Below, one piece after another: positions 6,751 to 14,588 of a stretch of DNA of 15,715 nt. The stretch lies in the NCBI GenBank assembly GCA_964641215.1, contig CAZXKD010000055.1, positions 1 to 15,715 on the forward strand, written 5' to 3'. A model generated the notes under the pieces. The model made no database searches. It saw nothing but the letters and a program-made list of their open reading frames with translations, and was not told where the DNA came from. The DNA is from 13-1-40CM-70-15 sp964641215. GTDB taxonomy: Bacteria; Gemmatimonadota; Gemmatimonadetes; Gemmatimonadales; GWC2-71-9. The position numbers and the translations under genes are program-made. Positions within the stretch are counted from its first letter, which is position 1. Each line of letters begins with the position of its first letter.

Positions 6751-6868
6751 AGGCCAGATAATACAGGCTTTTGAGGCCGTCGCCAGCCGGGGCAACCTTC
6801 CGGCCCCCGCAATCATCCTTACCAGTAGTACCGCCGCCGCCCTGAGGACTCCTACCCCCGAGGCTCCG
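6751..6868. promoter_or_regulatory. Divergent promoter region between tsdA-like and HEAT-repeat genes
   Basis: This 118-base gap separates two divergently transcribed genes and must hold promoters for both. On the - strand a TATTAT hexamer (bases 6763-6758) lies exactly seven bases before the GTG at 6750, which fits a -10 element of a leaderless transcript. A weak -35-like TGGCGA is about 16 bases further upstream. On the + strand GAGG at 6860-6863 is a ribosome site five bases before the ATG at 6869. No clear + strand promoter hexamers were recognised. Confidence 0.4.
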
Positions 6869-8152
6869 ATGCTGATCGCTGCCGTGGTTGTGTCGCTCGT
6901 GTCCGCCGCCGCCGCCCCACGGGATTCCGCGGCCACCGCCCGGCTGCTCGCGCTGCTCAAGGGAGCCGACCCCGCCGTCTGCGAGCTCGCCGCCCGAAGC
7001 GTGCTGAACCAGGGCCGCTTCGGCGGCGACTGGTCCGACGACCTCCCGATGCCGATGCCGGTGCCGATTCCCATGCCGATGCCGCACGCCGCGCCGAGAC
7101 TGGGGGAAGGGGTCCGCATCAACATCCGCCATGGCCTGCGGTTCGAGGCATCGCTCGATCAGGGGACGCTGGGCGCGTATCGCGCGGTGCTCCGGGACGA
7201 CAGTCGCTGCGTACGCAACCTGGCCGCGCGAGCGCTGTCCCACGCCGCGGCCCCGGGGACCTACGAGTTGTTCGCTGCACTGCTCCGCGACCCGAGCGCG
7301 GGGCTGCGGGAGACCGGGGCGTTGGGGATGGCCGAGCTCGCGGACGCCCGCGGGCTGCGGCCGCTCTCGGACGCTCTGCGAGACGAGGATCCCGCCGTAC
7401 GCGCCATGGCGGCGCGCGGCCTGGGAAGCCTCGAGGACACCGCGGCCATCGAGCCGCTGGCCGGCGCGCTGCGCGACCCCACCCCGGCCGTTCGCCGGAC
7501 CGCGACCTGGGCGCTCGGCGAGATCAACAACCCCCGCGCGATCGATGCGCTCAGCGGCGTCCTGACCGATCGCGACCCGGGCGTGCGCCGGATGGCCGCC
7601 TGGGCCCTTGGCGAGATCAACAACCCTGCCGCGGTGCATGCTCTGGCCACCGCGCTCCACGACGCCGACGCGGCCGTGCGTCGCACCGCCGCATGGGCGC
7701 TCGGCGAAACGGGAGAAGCGAGCGTTGTGTTGCCGCTCGCTGGCGCCTTGCGCGACCATGATGTGGGAGTGCGGAGCACCGCCGCCTGGGCGCTGGGCGA
7801 AATCGGGAATTCTCAGGGCGTGTCGCCACTCGCGACGGCGCTCAAGGACACGGCCCCGGAGGTGGCCCGGGTGGCGGCCTGGGCGCTGGGCGAGATCCAG
7901 GACGCCGACGCCGTGGAGCCACTCGCGGCCGCGCTGAAGAGTGGGGACGAGGACGTGCGCGCCACGGCGGCCTGGGCCCTGGGGGAAATCGAGAGCCCAC
8001 GGGCCCGCCCGGCTCTCGAAGCAGCGGCCGACGATCAGTCGGTGGAAGTCCGGAACGCCGCGAAGTGGGCGTTGCGGCAGCTCGGCGGCGACGGCGACGA
8101 GCAGCCGGTACACATCCGTATGCCCCGGCCGCGCGTGCGCGTCAGGCCGTGA
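6869..8152 (+). CDS. Exported HEAT-repeat (PBS-lyase-type) protein
   Basis: A 427-residue protein. The ATG at 6869 follows GAGG by five bases, and the N-terminus M-L-I-A-A-V-V-V-S-L-V-S-A-A-A-A is a signal peptide, so the protein is probably periplasmic. The open frame extends upstream to 6545, but that part reads like non-coding sequence. A proline/methionine tract (P-M-P-M-P-V-P-I-P-M-P-M-P, about residues 60-72) separates a short N-terminal helix region from nine to ten tandem HEAT units. The later units have a 31-residue period and a strongly conserved A-W-A-L-G-E-I core, each followed by a loop and a second helix ending in A-L. Such alpha-solenoids are protein-binding scaffolds; no catalytic residues are seen. 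The gene diverges from the tsdA-like gene and its end overlaps the end of glpD by 11 bases. Partner unknown. Confidence 0.9.
   Translation: MLIAAVVVSLVSAAAAPRDSAATARLLALLKGADPAVCELAARSVLNQGRFGGDWSDDLPMPMPVPIPMPMPHAAPRLGEGVRINIRHGLRFEASLDQGTLGAYRAVLRDDSRCVRNLAARALSHAAAPGTYELFAALLRDPSAGLRETGALGMAELADARGLRPLSDALRDEDPAVRAMAARGLGSLEDTAAIEPLAGALRDPTPAVRRTATWALGEINNPRAIDALSGVLTDRDPGVRRMAAWALGEINNPAAVHALATALHDADAAVRRTAAWALGETGEASVVLPLAGALRDHDVGVRSTAAWALGEIGNSQGVSPLATALKDTAPEVARVAAWALGEIQDADAVEPLAAALKSGDEDVRATAAWALGEIESPRARPALEAAADDQSVEVRNAAKWALRQLGGDGDEQPVHIRMPRPRVRVRP
7045..7085 (+). repeat. ATGCCG-type hexamer tract encoding a Pro-Met linker
   Basis: Imperfect copies of a six-base unit (ATGCCG with GTGCCG and ATTCCC variants) encode alternating Met/Val/Ile and Pro. 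It sits between the N-terminal segment and the HEAT array, so it is a flexible linker, and it is a plausible site for slippage. Confidence 0.6.
7508..8068 (+). repeat. Exact 93-bp-period tandem coding repeat (HEAT units)
   Basis: The TGG codon of the W-A-L-G-E-I core recurs at 7508, 7601, 7694, 7787, 7880, 7973 and 8066, each exactly 93 bases apart. Units share the core codons but diverge in the loops, so the array is an old protein repeat kept in phase, not a recent satellite. More diverged units extend it upstream to about 7200. Confidence 0.9.
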
Positions 8153-9827
8153 TCTTGCTGGTGCGCGGGACGTCCTTGAGGTACGCCCGCGATCGCTCCA
8201 CCTCCCGCTGGTAGGCGGCGACCTCTTGGGCGCGGCGGGCGGCGTCCCAGCCCAGCAGCGCGGCCAACCGCTCGGAAACCGATACAGCCGCGGCGGCGGC
8301 CTGGCCCGGCGCCTCGTAAAAGAGGTGCAGGCGCCGAATGAGGACGTCCGTGAGCCGCAGCGCCATCTCCCGCTCCACCGCATGGGACACTTCGGCCCAG
8401 ATCTCCGGGCGGCCCGGGAGGATCGCGGCGCCCAGGGCTCGATCACGGTCGACCAGGTTCAGCACCGCCGCCGACTCGCTCCCGTATTTCGCCACCAGAT
8501 GTCGCGCCGTCGCGTCCGGGACCCCCCGCTGCTTCGCGGTTTTCATGAGGCCCTCGAGATCCGCCGTCTCGCCGCCCGGCAGCGCGAGCTCGTCGGTGCG
8601 AGCCCGGGGCGGCAGGGGACGGCCGTCGAGAGCGCGCAGCCGCTGGGCCACGCGGTCGGCGACGTCGCGCGCCATCACCCGGTAGGTCGTGAGCTTGCCG
8701 CCCGCGATGGTGATCAGCCCGCTGGCACTTTCCACCACGCGGTGCTCCCGGGACACCTGGGAGGCCGACAGGTCCTTGCCGGGAGCGAGCAGCGGCCGCA
8801 GCCCGGCCCACGTGGAGCGCACATCCTGAGGGGCGAGGCGGGCGTTGGGGAATAGCGCGTTCGCCGAGCGCAGCAGGTACACGACGTCGCCGGCGGAGGC
8901 GTAGGTCGCGTCGGGAGGGCCGGTGGCGTCGGTCTCGGTCGTGCCGATGTAGCTGAGGTCTCCCCAGGGGAGCACGAACATCACTCGGCCGTCGAGCGGC
9001 GACGTGAGGGTAATGGCGTTGGCGTTGCCGACCCGCGCGCGCGGCACTGCGACGTGCGCCCCCTTCGAGAGCTGCAGCAGCCCCGCCGCGCGCGGCTCGT
9101 CGAGCCGGCGCAGGGCGTCCACCCACGGGCCGGTCGCGTTCACGACGAGCGTCGCCCGCACATGGAGCGTCCGGCCGGTCAGCGCGTCCCGCACCACCGC
9201 TCCGCCGATGCGCCCGCCCGGTTTCAGGAGCGCGGTGGCTTCCGCATAGCTGGCGATGCGGGCGCCGGATTGTGCGGCACTACGCATCGTCGCGAGGGCG
9301 AGCCGGGCGTCGTCGGTCTGCGCGTCGTAGTAGAGCGCCGCTCCCTGCAAGTCGCGATCCCGCAGCCCCGGCTCCACGCGCCGGACGTCCCGCGGCCTGA
9401 GCCACCGGTGCACCTTCACGTTTCGGAAGGCCGCGAGGAGGTCGTAGAGCCACATGCCCGCCCGCAGCTTCCAGGCCGGCACGCGGCTGCCGCGATAGCA
9501 CGGAAAGAGGAAGGGCAGCGGACGGACGAGATGGGGCGCGATGCGCAGCAGCACGCGTCGCTCCCGGCTCGCCTCGAACACCAGCCCGAAGTCGTAGTGC
9601 TCGAGATACCGCAGGCCGCCGTGAATCAGCCGCGAGGAGTGCGAGCTGGTGCCGCCCGCCACGTCGTTCTTCTCGACGAGCGCGACACGCAGGCCGCGCA
9701 TTGCCGCATCGCGAGCGATGCCCGCCCCCGTGATTCCTCCGCCGATGACCAGCACGTCCACCGGATCGCCCGCCATGGCGTCGAGCGCGGCGGCCCGCGT
9801 ACGGTACGAGAACGGGGACTCGGCCAA
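8142..9827 (-). CDS. glpD: Aerobic glycerol-3-phosphate dehydrogenase (FAD-dependent)
   Basis: A 561-residue protein, full length for GlpD. It oxidises sn-glycerol 3-phosphate to dihydroxyacetone phosphate and passes electrons to membrane quinone. The N-terminal FAD site is D-V-L-V-I-G-G-G-I-T-G-A-G at 24-36. It is followed by the family motifs E-K-N-D-V-A-G-G-T-S-S-H-S-S-R-L-I-H-G-G (about 52-71) and L-R-Y-L-E, and later by I-G-T-T-E-T-D and T-I-A-G-G-K-L-T-T-Y-R, all hallmark GlpD sequences. The C-terminal third is the helical cap domain. The start is a TTG at 9827 supported by GGAGGGG just upstream; no in-frame ATG or GTG precedes it. It faces away from fadI across a palindromic spacer. 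No glpK or glpF neighbour is visible, so it may be regulated alone. Confidence 0.95.
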   Translation of the reverse strand: MAESPFSYRTRAAALDAMAGDPVDVLVIGGGITGAGIARDAAMRGLRVALVEKNDVAGGTSSHSSRLIHGGLRYLEHYDFGLVFEASRERRVLLRIAPHLVRPLPFLFPCYRGSRVPAWKLRAGMWLYDLLAAFRNVKVHRWLRPRDVRRVEPGLRDRDLQGAALYYDAQTDDARLALATMRSAAQSGARIASYAEATALLKPGGRIGGAVVRDALTGRTLHVRATLVVNATGPWVDALRRLDEPRAAGLLQLSKGAHVAVPRARVGNANAITLTSPLDGRVMFVLPWGDLSYIGTTETDATGPPDATYASAGDVVYLLRSANALFPNARLAPQDVRSTWAGLRPLLAPGKDLSASQVSREHRVVESASGLITIAGGKLTTYRVMARDVADRVAQRLRALDGRPLPPRARTDELALPGGETADLEGLMKTAKQRGVPDATARHLVAKYGSESAAVLNLVDRDRALGAAILPGRPEIWAEVSHAVEREMALRLTDVLIRRLHLFYEAPGQAAAAAVSVSERLAALLGWDAARRAQEVAAYQREVERSRAYLKDVPRTSKITA

Positions 9828-9864
9828 TTCCCCTCCGGATGGGACTAATGGTAGGTTTCGGTCC

Positions 9865-9926
9865 GGACCTCACCCCCTTGTTCCCCCTCTCTGCAATGCG
9901 GAGAGGGGGCAGGGGGGGTGAGGTCC
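9865..9926. repeat. 62-base GC-rich palindrome (REP/MITE-like) between glpD and fadI
   Basis: The outer arms (9865-9877 and 9914-9926) pair over 13 bp. The inner arms (9883-9891 and 9901-9909) pair over 9 bp and extend further into a small loop around 9895-9897. The two stems are separated by a 5/4-base internal loop. The arms are the C-C-T-C-A-C-C-C-C-C and C-C-C-C-T-C-T-C type seen in interspersed palindromic elements of many high-GC genomes. It ends 15 bases before the fadI ATG and lies within the glpD/fadI divergent promoter space, so it may affect either gene's transcript. Confidence 0.75.
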
Positions 9927-9941
9927 TGGACGGAGAATCTA

Positions 9942-11201
9942 ATGTCGCCTGGAAACGGCCGTCGTGTAGCAGTCGTGGCGGGGTGCCGCACGCCGTTCTG
10001 CAAGTCGGGAACGGTGTTGAAGGACGCGCGCGCCGTGGACCTGGCGCGCTTCGCCGCCCGGGAGCTGCTCGAGCGCGTGAACCTGGATGGCGCCGAAGTG
10101 GACGAGGTGATCTTTGGACAGGTGGTGCCGTCGGCGCTGGTGCCGAACGTGGCCCGCGAAGTGAGCCTCCTCCCCCAGTTTCCCAAGGAGATCCCCGCCT
10201 TTTCCTTGAACCGTGCCTGCGCCTCCGCCGGCCAGGCGATCACCTCCGCCCAGGACCAAATCGCGCTCGGACACGCCGACATCATTCTTGCCGGCGGCGT
10301 GGAATCGCTCTCGGACATTCCCATCCTCGCTTCCCGCCGCCTGGCCGACATCCTCATCCAGGCCGACAAGGCGAAGACGTTGAGCCAGCGGCTCGGGGTC
10401 TTTTCCCGCATCCGCCCGCGCGACCTGGTCCCCGTTTCTCCGGCCATCGCGGAGCCGTCCACGGGTGAGTCGATGGGGCAGTCGGCCGAAAAGATGGCCA
10501 AGGAGAATCACATCAGCCGCGAAGCGCAGGACCGTTGGGCGTTGCGCAGCCACCAGTTCGCCGCCAAGGGCACCGTCGACGGCCGCCTCACGGCGGAGAT
10601 CGTGCCGTGGTTCCCGGGCCGGGCCGATCAGCCGGTGGTGACCCAGGACAACGGCATCCGGACCGATACCTCCCTTGAGCAAATGGCCAAGCTCAAGCCC
10701 GTTTTCGACCGGCGCTACGGCAGCGTGACGGCGGCCAACTCCTCGCCGCTCACCGACGGCGCGTCGGCGGTGCTGCTGATGAGCGAGGACGTCGCGCGCA
10801 CTCTCGGCTACGAGCCCCTGGCCTTCATCCGGTCCTATGCCGTCGCGGCGGTGGACCCCGGGTGGCAGCTGCTCCAGGCGCCGGTGTGGGCGGTGCCCAA
10901 AGCGCTCGAGCGCGCCGGCATCGACTGGACGGACCTCGGATTGATCGAGGTACACGAGGCGTTCGCGGCACAAGTGCTGTCGAACTTCGCTGGCTGGGCC
11001 GAGAAGGGCTGGGAGATCGACGAGGACCGCATCAACGTGATGGGCGGCTCCATCGCCATCGGCCACCCGTTCGGAGCCACGGGCGGCCGCATGGTCACCA
11101 CGCTGGCCAACGAGATGCGCCGGCGGGACGTGCAGCTCGGGCTGATATCCATCTGCGCGCAAGGGGGAATGGCCTTCGCGATGGTCCTGGAACGTCGCTG
11201 A
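9942..11201 (+). CDS. fadI: Acetyl-CoA acyltransferase (3-ketoacyl-CoA thiolase), FadI type
   Basis: A 419-residue thiolase that cleaves 3-ketoacyl-CoA with CoA to acetyl-CoA plus a shortened acyl-CoA, the last beta-oxidation step. All catalytic parts are present: nucleophile C93 in N-R-A-C-A-S-A, H375 in G-G-S-I-A-I-G-H-P-F-G-A-T-G, and C405 in I-C-A-Q-G-G-M. The segments A-D-K-A-K-T-L-S-Q-R-L and F-S-R-I-R-P-R-D-L match the FadI branch better than FadA. The ATG at 9942 follows GGAG by six bases; an in-frame GTG at 9918 inside the palindrome is less likely. It overlaps fadJ by one base (TGATG), so the two subunits are translationally coupled and should form a FadI-FadJ complex in the cytoplasm. 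Confidence 0.94.
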   Translation: MSPGNGRRVAVVAGCRTPFCKSGTVLKDARAVDLARFAARELLERVNLDGAEVDEVIFGQVVPSALVPNVAREVSLLPQFPKEIPAFSLNRACASAGQAITSAQDQIALGHADIILAGGVESLSDIPILASRRLADILIQADKAKTLSQRLGVFSRIRPRDLVPVSPAIAEPSTGESMGQSAEKMAKENHISREAQDRWALRSHQFAAKGTVDGRLTAEIVPWFPGRADQPVVTQDNGIRTDTSLEQMAKLKPVFDRRYGSVTAANSSPLTDGASAVLLMSEDVARTLGYEPLAFIRSYAVAAVDPGWQLLQAPVWAVPKALERAGIDWTDLGLIEVHEAFAAQVLSNFAGWAEKGWEIDEDRINVMGGSIAIGHPFGATGGRMVTTLANEMRRRDVQLGLISICAQGGMAFAMVLERR

Positions 11202-13324
11202 TGCCGGCCCTCACCTGGGAGGTGCAGGACGGGATTGCGGTCGTTGTGCTCGACCTCAAGGACCACCCCGTCAACGTCATCTCGCGGGCGGTGCGGGACG
11301 AATTCACTACCGTGTTCGATCGGCTGGGTGCCGACCCCAGCGTCCAGGCAGTCGCGTTCGTCTCGGGTAAACCCGACAACTTCATCGCCGGCGCGGACAT
11401 CGAAGAGTTCGTGAAACTCTCTTCGGCCGCCGAAGCAGAGCGGCTGTCGGCCGAGGGACAGGAGATGCTGGGCCGCGTCGCGGCGCTGGGCAAGCCGGTC
11501 GTCGTCGGGATCCACGGTGGGTGCCTGGGCGGCGGGCTCGAGTTCGCGCTCGCCTGCTCCTACCGGGTCGCGACCGACCACTCCAAGACCCAGCTCGGCC
11601 TGCCCGAAGTGCAGCTCGGCATCCTTCCGGGCGCCGGCGGCTGCCAGCGGTTGCCGCGGCTGATCGGGGCCCGTGCGGCGCTCGACCTCATCCTCGCCGG
11701 GAAGATCGAGCGCGCCCAGAAGGCGTTCAAGCTCGGGATCGTGGATGAGCTGGTGCCGCCGGCGATCCTCCACGACATCACCCTCGCGGCCGCCAAGCGG
11801 CTGGCCGGCGGCTGGCGGCCCCGGCGCAGGCGCTCCGGCGGCATTGTCGCCTGGCTGCTCGACGGCAACCTGCTCGGCCGGATGCTGGTGTTCCGGATGG
11901 CGCGCCGACAGGTGCTCAGGCAGACGGGGGGCAACTACCCGGCGCCCGTGGCGGCGCTCGAAGTGGTTGAGTACGGCCTGCGACACGGCATCGCCGAAGG
12001 ACTGAAGCGCGAGGCGCAATTGTTCGGCCGGCTCGCGGTCACGGACGTCTCGCGCAAGCTGGTCCAGATCTTCTTCGCCACCACCCGGTTGAAGAAGGAC
12101 TTCGGTATCGCGGAGGCCCCGCCGGCCGCTGAAGTGAAGCGGCTCGGCATCGTGGGCGCGGGCTTCATGGGCGCGGGGATCGCGGGCACGGCGGTGGCCC
12201 AGGCGGGCGTGGATGTGCGCATGAAGGACGCCGACCTGCCGCGCGTCGCCAAGGGACTGTTCGCCGCGCGCGAGATCCTCGACGACCGGCTCAAGCGGCG
12301 CCGCATCACCAAGTACGAGCACGCACGCCTCATCGCCCTCGTGGCGGGAAGCGACACCTACGCCGGATTCGGTCGCGCCGACCTCGTGATCGAGGCGGTG
12401 TTCGAGGACCTTCAGGTCAAGCAACAGGTGCTGCGCGAGGTGGAGGCGGTGACGCCCGGCGAGGCGGTGTTCGCCTCCAATACGTCGACCATCCCCATCG
12501 GGCGCATCGCGGAAGCGGCGCAGCGGCCTGAGCGGGTGATCGGCATGCACTTCTTTTCGCCGGTCGCGCGCATGCCACTGCTCGAAGTGATCCCGGCCGT
12601 GCGCACGGCGCCGCGCACGATCAGTACCGCCGTCGCGTTCGGCCGCCGCATGGGCAAGACCGCCATCGTGGTGAAGGACACCCCGGGCTTCTGGATCAAC
12701 CGGATTCTCGCCCCCTACATGAACGAGGCGGGGCACCTGCTGCTCGCGGGCGTCGCGATCGAGGAGATCGATCGCCTGATGGTGCAGTGGGGGTTCCCAG
12801 TGGGACCCATCACCCTGCTCGACGAGGTAGGGCTGGACGTCGCCCAGAAAGCCTCGGGGGTGCTGCACGCCGCCTTCGGTGACCGGCTCGTGCCCGCGCC
12901 CGCCTTCGCGCTGCTCGTCAAGAACGGTCGCCTGGGACGCAAGGCGGGGAAGGGCTTCTACAAGTACGCCAAGGGCAAGAAGCACGGCGTCGACCCCGCC
13001 GCCTACGCCCTGGTCGGCGTCCACCCCAACGGCGGCATCCGCCCGGCGGAAATCATCCAGCGGCTGGTGCTGGCGACGCTGAACGAGGCCGCCCGAGCGG
13101 TCGGCGAAGAGGTGGTCCGTTCCCCGCGGGACGGAGACATCGGCGCCATCTTCGGCTTCGGGTACCCGCCGTTCCGCGGCGGGCCGCTGCGCCACGTCGA
13201 CGACCTCGGCGCGGCGCGAGTCGTGGCCGACCTGGAGCGCCTCGCCGACCGCTACGGGGAGCGCTTCGCACCGTGCGATGTGCTGCAGGACCAGGCGCGG
13301 CGCCACGCCAAGTTTTATCCCTGA
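11201..13324 (+). CDS. fadJ: Multifunctional enoyl-CoA hydratase / 3-hydroxyacyl-CoA dehydrogenase, FadJ type
   Basis: A 707-residue protein, close to E. coli FadJ (about 714). The N-terminal crotonase domain (residues 1 to about 190) has G-G-C-L-G-G-G-L-E-F with E114 and L-G-L-P-E-V-Q-L-G with E136 as the hydratase acids, plus the oxyanion-hole G-A-D-I near 64-67. The NAD-binding domain starts at V-G-A-G-F-M-G-A-G-I (318-327). The dehydrogenase motif G-M-H-F-F-S-P-V gives catalytic H450. The C-terminal domains follow, with L-G-R-K-A-G-K-G-F-Y. It hydrates enoyl-CoA and oxidises the product to 3-ketoacyl-CoA for FadI. An Arg-rich run (R-P-R-R-R-R, about 206-211) in the linker is locally odd. 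It overlaps fadI by one base and leaves a two-base gap to the next gene. Confidence 0.94.
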   Translation: MPALTWEVQDGIAVVVLDLKDHPVNVISRAVRDEFTTVFDRLGADPSVQAVAFVSGKPDNFIAGADIEEFVKLSSAAEAERLSAEGQEMLGRVAALGKPVVVGIHGGCLGGGLEFALACSYRVATDHSKTQLGLPEVQLGILPGAGGCQRLPRLIGARAALDLILAGKIERAQKAFKLGIVDELVPPAILHDITLAAAKRLAGGWRPRRRRSGGIVAWLLDGNLLGRMLVFRMARRQVLRQTGGNYPAPVAALEVVEYGLRHGIAEGLKREAQLFGRLAVTDVSRKLVQIFFATTRLKKDFGIAEAPPAAEVKRLGIVGAGFMGAGIAGTAVAQAGVDVRMKDADLPRVAKGLFAAREILDDRLKRRRITKYEHARLIALVAGSDTYAGFGRADLVIEAVFEDLQVKQQVLREVEAVTPGEAVFASNTSTIPIGRIAEAAQRPERVIGMHFFSPVARMPLLEVIPAVRTAPRTISTAVAFGRRMGKTAIVVKDTPGFWINRILAPYMNEAGHLLLAGVAIEEIDRLMVQWGFPVGPITLLDEVGLDVAQKASGVLHAAFGDRLVPAPAFALLVKNGRLGRKAGKGFYKYAKGKKHGVDPAAYALVGVHPNGGIRPAEIIQRLVLATLNEAARAVGEEVVRSPRDGDIGAIFGFGYPPFRGGPLRHVDDLGAARVVADLERLADRYGERFAPCDVLQDQARRHAKFYP

Positions 13325-13326
13325 GT

Positions 13327-13635
13327 GTGAGCGACGACGACACCCTCGGCGGCTACCAGCGGGTCCATCAGCGCGCTCCCGCGTTCGGCGGCCCGGACGG
13401 CCTGGCATACACGGTGGCCACGTTCGTCGACGACACACCGGACGCCGATGGCCGCTACGGAGCCGCCCTCCTGTTCCTGCGGTGGTCCACAGGTGGGGAC
13501 CGCCCCTCCGGACACCTCGAGACGGACTATCTGGCCTTCGGCCAAACGCCTGACGAGGCGCTGGCGCCCGTCCTCGTCCTGTCGTTGGCCGCCGTGAAGG
13601 CCCACTTGGATCGCTGCCTGGAGACGGCGCGATGA
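13327..13635 (+). CDS. Small protein of unknown function (102 residues)
   Basis: I do not recognise this family. The chosen start is the GTG at 13327, two bases after the fadJ stop. The frame is open further upstream, but those codons overlap fadJ. The protein is acidic at the N-terminus (M-S-D-D-D-T). It has an aromatic/hydrophobic central stretch (L-A-Y-T-V-A-T-F-V-D-D, then A-A-L-L-F-L-R-W) and a C-terminal helix (L-A-A-V-K-A-H-L-D-R-C-L-E). No signal peptide, membrane helix or metal motif is seen. Its TGA overlaps the rsgA ATG, so it is locked between fadJ and rsgA in one transcript. The tight packing and clean high-GC codon pattern argue it is real. Confidence 0.75.
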   Translation: MSDDDTLGGYQRVHQRAPAFGGPDGLAYTVATFVDDTPDADGRYGAALLFLRWSTGGDRPSGHLETDYLAFGQTPDEALAPVLVLSLAAVKAHLDRCLETAR

Positions 13636-14588
13636 TTACGGGCGTCGTGCTGGGGCGCCGGGGCGGCAGCTACCGCGTGTACACGGAGGGCGGTGAGGTC
13701 ACGGCCTCGCTGCGCGGCAAGCTGAAGTTCAAGGACGAAGATCGCGTCGTCGCGGGGGACACAGTCGAGCTCGACGCACCTGGGGCGGGAGGGGGGGGAG
13801 CGGGGGGACGCTGGGCGATCGCGGGCATCCGGCCGCGGCGTTCGGTGCTCGCGCGCCGGGCGGGGGGAGGGGGGGGGGGCGCCGGCGCTCGACGCAGCCA
13901 GCCGGTCGCAGCCAATATCGACCAGGTCCTGGTCGTGACGTCGGCGCGGGACCCGGAGCCGAACCCACGCATGCTCGACCGGTTTCTGGTGGTCGCCGAG
14001 GCGAGTGGCCTGCCCGCCGTCGTCGTCGTGAACAAGATCGAGCTCACCCCTTCCGTCGCGGACGCGCTGGCGTGCCGCTTCCGGCCCGCTGGCTATCAGG
14101 TGGTCGCCACCTCCGCGAAAGTGCCTGAGGGGCTGCCCGCCCTGCGCGACCTGCTGCGCGGACGGACATCGGTGTTCACCGGGGCATCCGGAGTGGGGAA
14201 GTCGAGCCTGTTGAATGCCCTCGAGCCGGCCCTCGGGCTGCGCACCGGGGAGATCAGCGCCTACTGGCGTACCGGCAAGCACACCACGACCGCGGCCGAG
14301 CTGGTGCCGCTGGCGGGTGCGGGGTTCGTGGTGGACACGCCAGGAATGCGGGAAGTGCGCACTTGGGGGATCGACGCCGACCGCCTGGGAGCGTGCTTTC
14401 CCGAGTTCCGCCGTTACCTCGATCGCTGCCGCTTCGACAACTGTCGCCATCTGGCTGAGCCCGACTGCGCGGTGCGCCGCGCGGCGGCCGAGGGGGCGAT
14501 CGACCCCGACCGGTTGGTGAGTTACGAGCGCCTGTACGAGGAGGTCAGCGTTCCTTCCTGGTCCAGTGGGCGGCGTCGCGAACGCTGA
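13632..14588 (+). CDS. rsgA: Ribosome small-subunit biogenesis GTPase RsgA
   Basis: A 318-residue circularly permuted GTPase that binds the 30S subunit during late maturation. The domain order is typical: N-terminal OB fold (1 to about 75), then the permuted G domain with the G4 motif N-K-I-E (134-137), P-loop G-A-S-G-V-G-K-S-S (184-192), a switch region T-G-K-H-T-T-T (214-220) and D-T-P-G (235-238). The zinc domain follows, with C266, C271, H273 and C279. Two glycine-rich runs (about 52-59 and 78-85) coded by poly-G tracts lie in the OB region and OB-G linker; the frame is preserved through them. The start ATG overlaps the previous stop. The last 13 residues after S-Y-E-R-L-Y-E-E-V lie opposite the end of the mazG-like remnant on the other strand. 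Confidence 0.94.
   Translation: MITGVVLGRRGGSYRVYTEGGEVTASLRGKLKFKDEDRVVAGDTVELDAPGAGGGGAGGRWAIAGIRPRRSVLARRAGGGGGGAGARRSQPVAANIDQVLVVTSARDPEPNPRMLDRFLVVAEASGLPAVVVVNKIELTPSVADALACRFRPAGYQVVATSAKVPEGLPALRDLLRGRTSVFTGASGVGKSSLLNALEPALGLRTGEISAYWRTGKHTTTAAELVPLAGAGFVVDTPGMREVRTWGIDADRLGACFPEFRRYLDRCRFDNCRHLAEPDCAVRRAAAEGAIDPDRLVSYERLYEEVSVPSWSSGRRRER

Noticed and set aside
6545..6868. N-terminal extension of the HEAT-repeat protein
   Set aside because: It overlaps the opposite-strand cytochrome gene and would bury the clear signal peptide at 6869.
7508..8068. Evenly spaced repeats resembling a CRISPR array
   Set aside because: The 93-base period is in frame and encodes 31-residue HEAT units; there are no identical short repeats with unique spacers and no cas genes.
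6197..8446. 749-codon open frame on the - strand across the cytochrome and HEAT genes
   Set aside because: It crosses two real genes and the promoter gap between them, and its apparent repeats are only the antisense of the HEAT units.
9918..9941. Upstream GTG start for fadI
   Set aside because: It lies inside the palindrome and adds eight non-conserved residues; the ATG at 9942 has a well-spaced GGAG.
10835..13438. 867-codon open frame on the - strand opposite fadI and fadJ
   Set aside because: It is Arg/His/Asp-rich with no recognisable motif and mirrors well-supported thiolase and FadJ genes; long antisense frames are common in GC-rich coding DNA.
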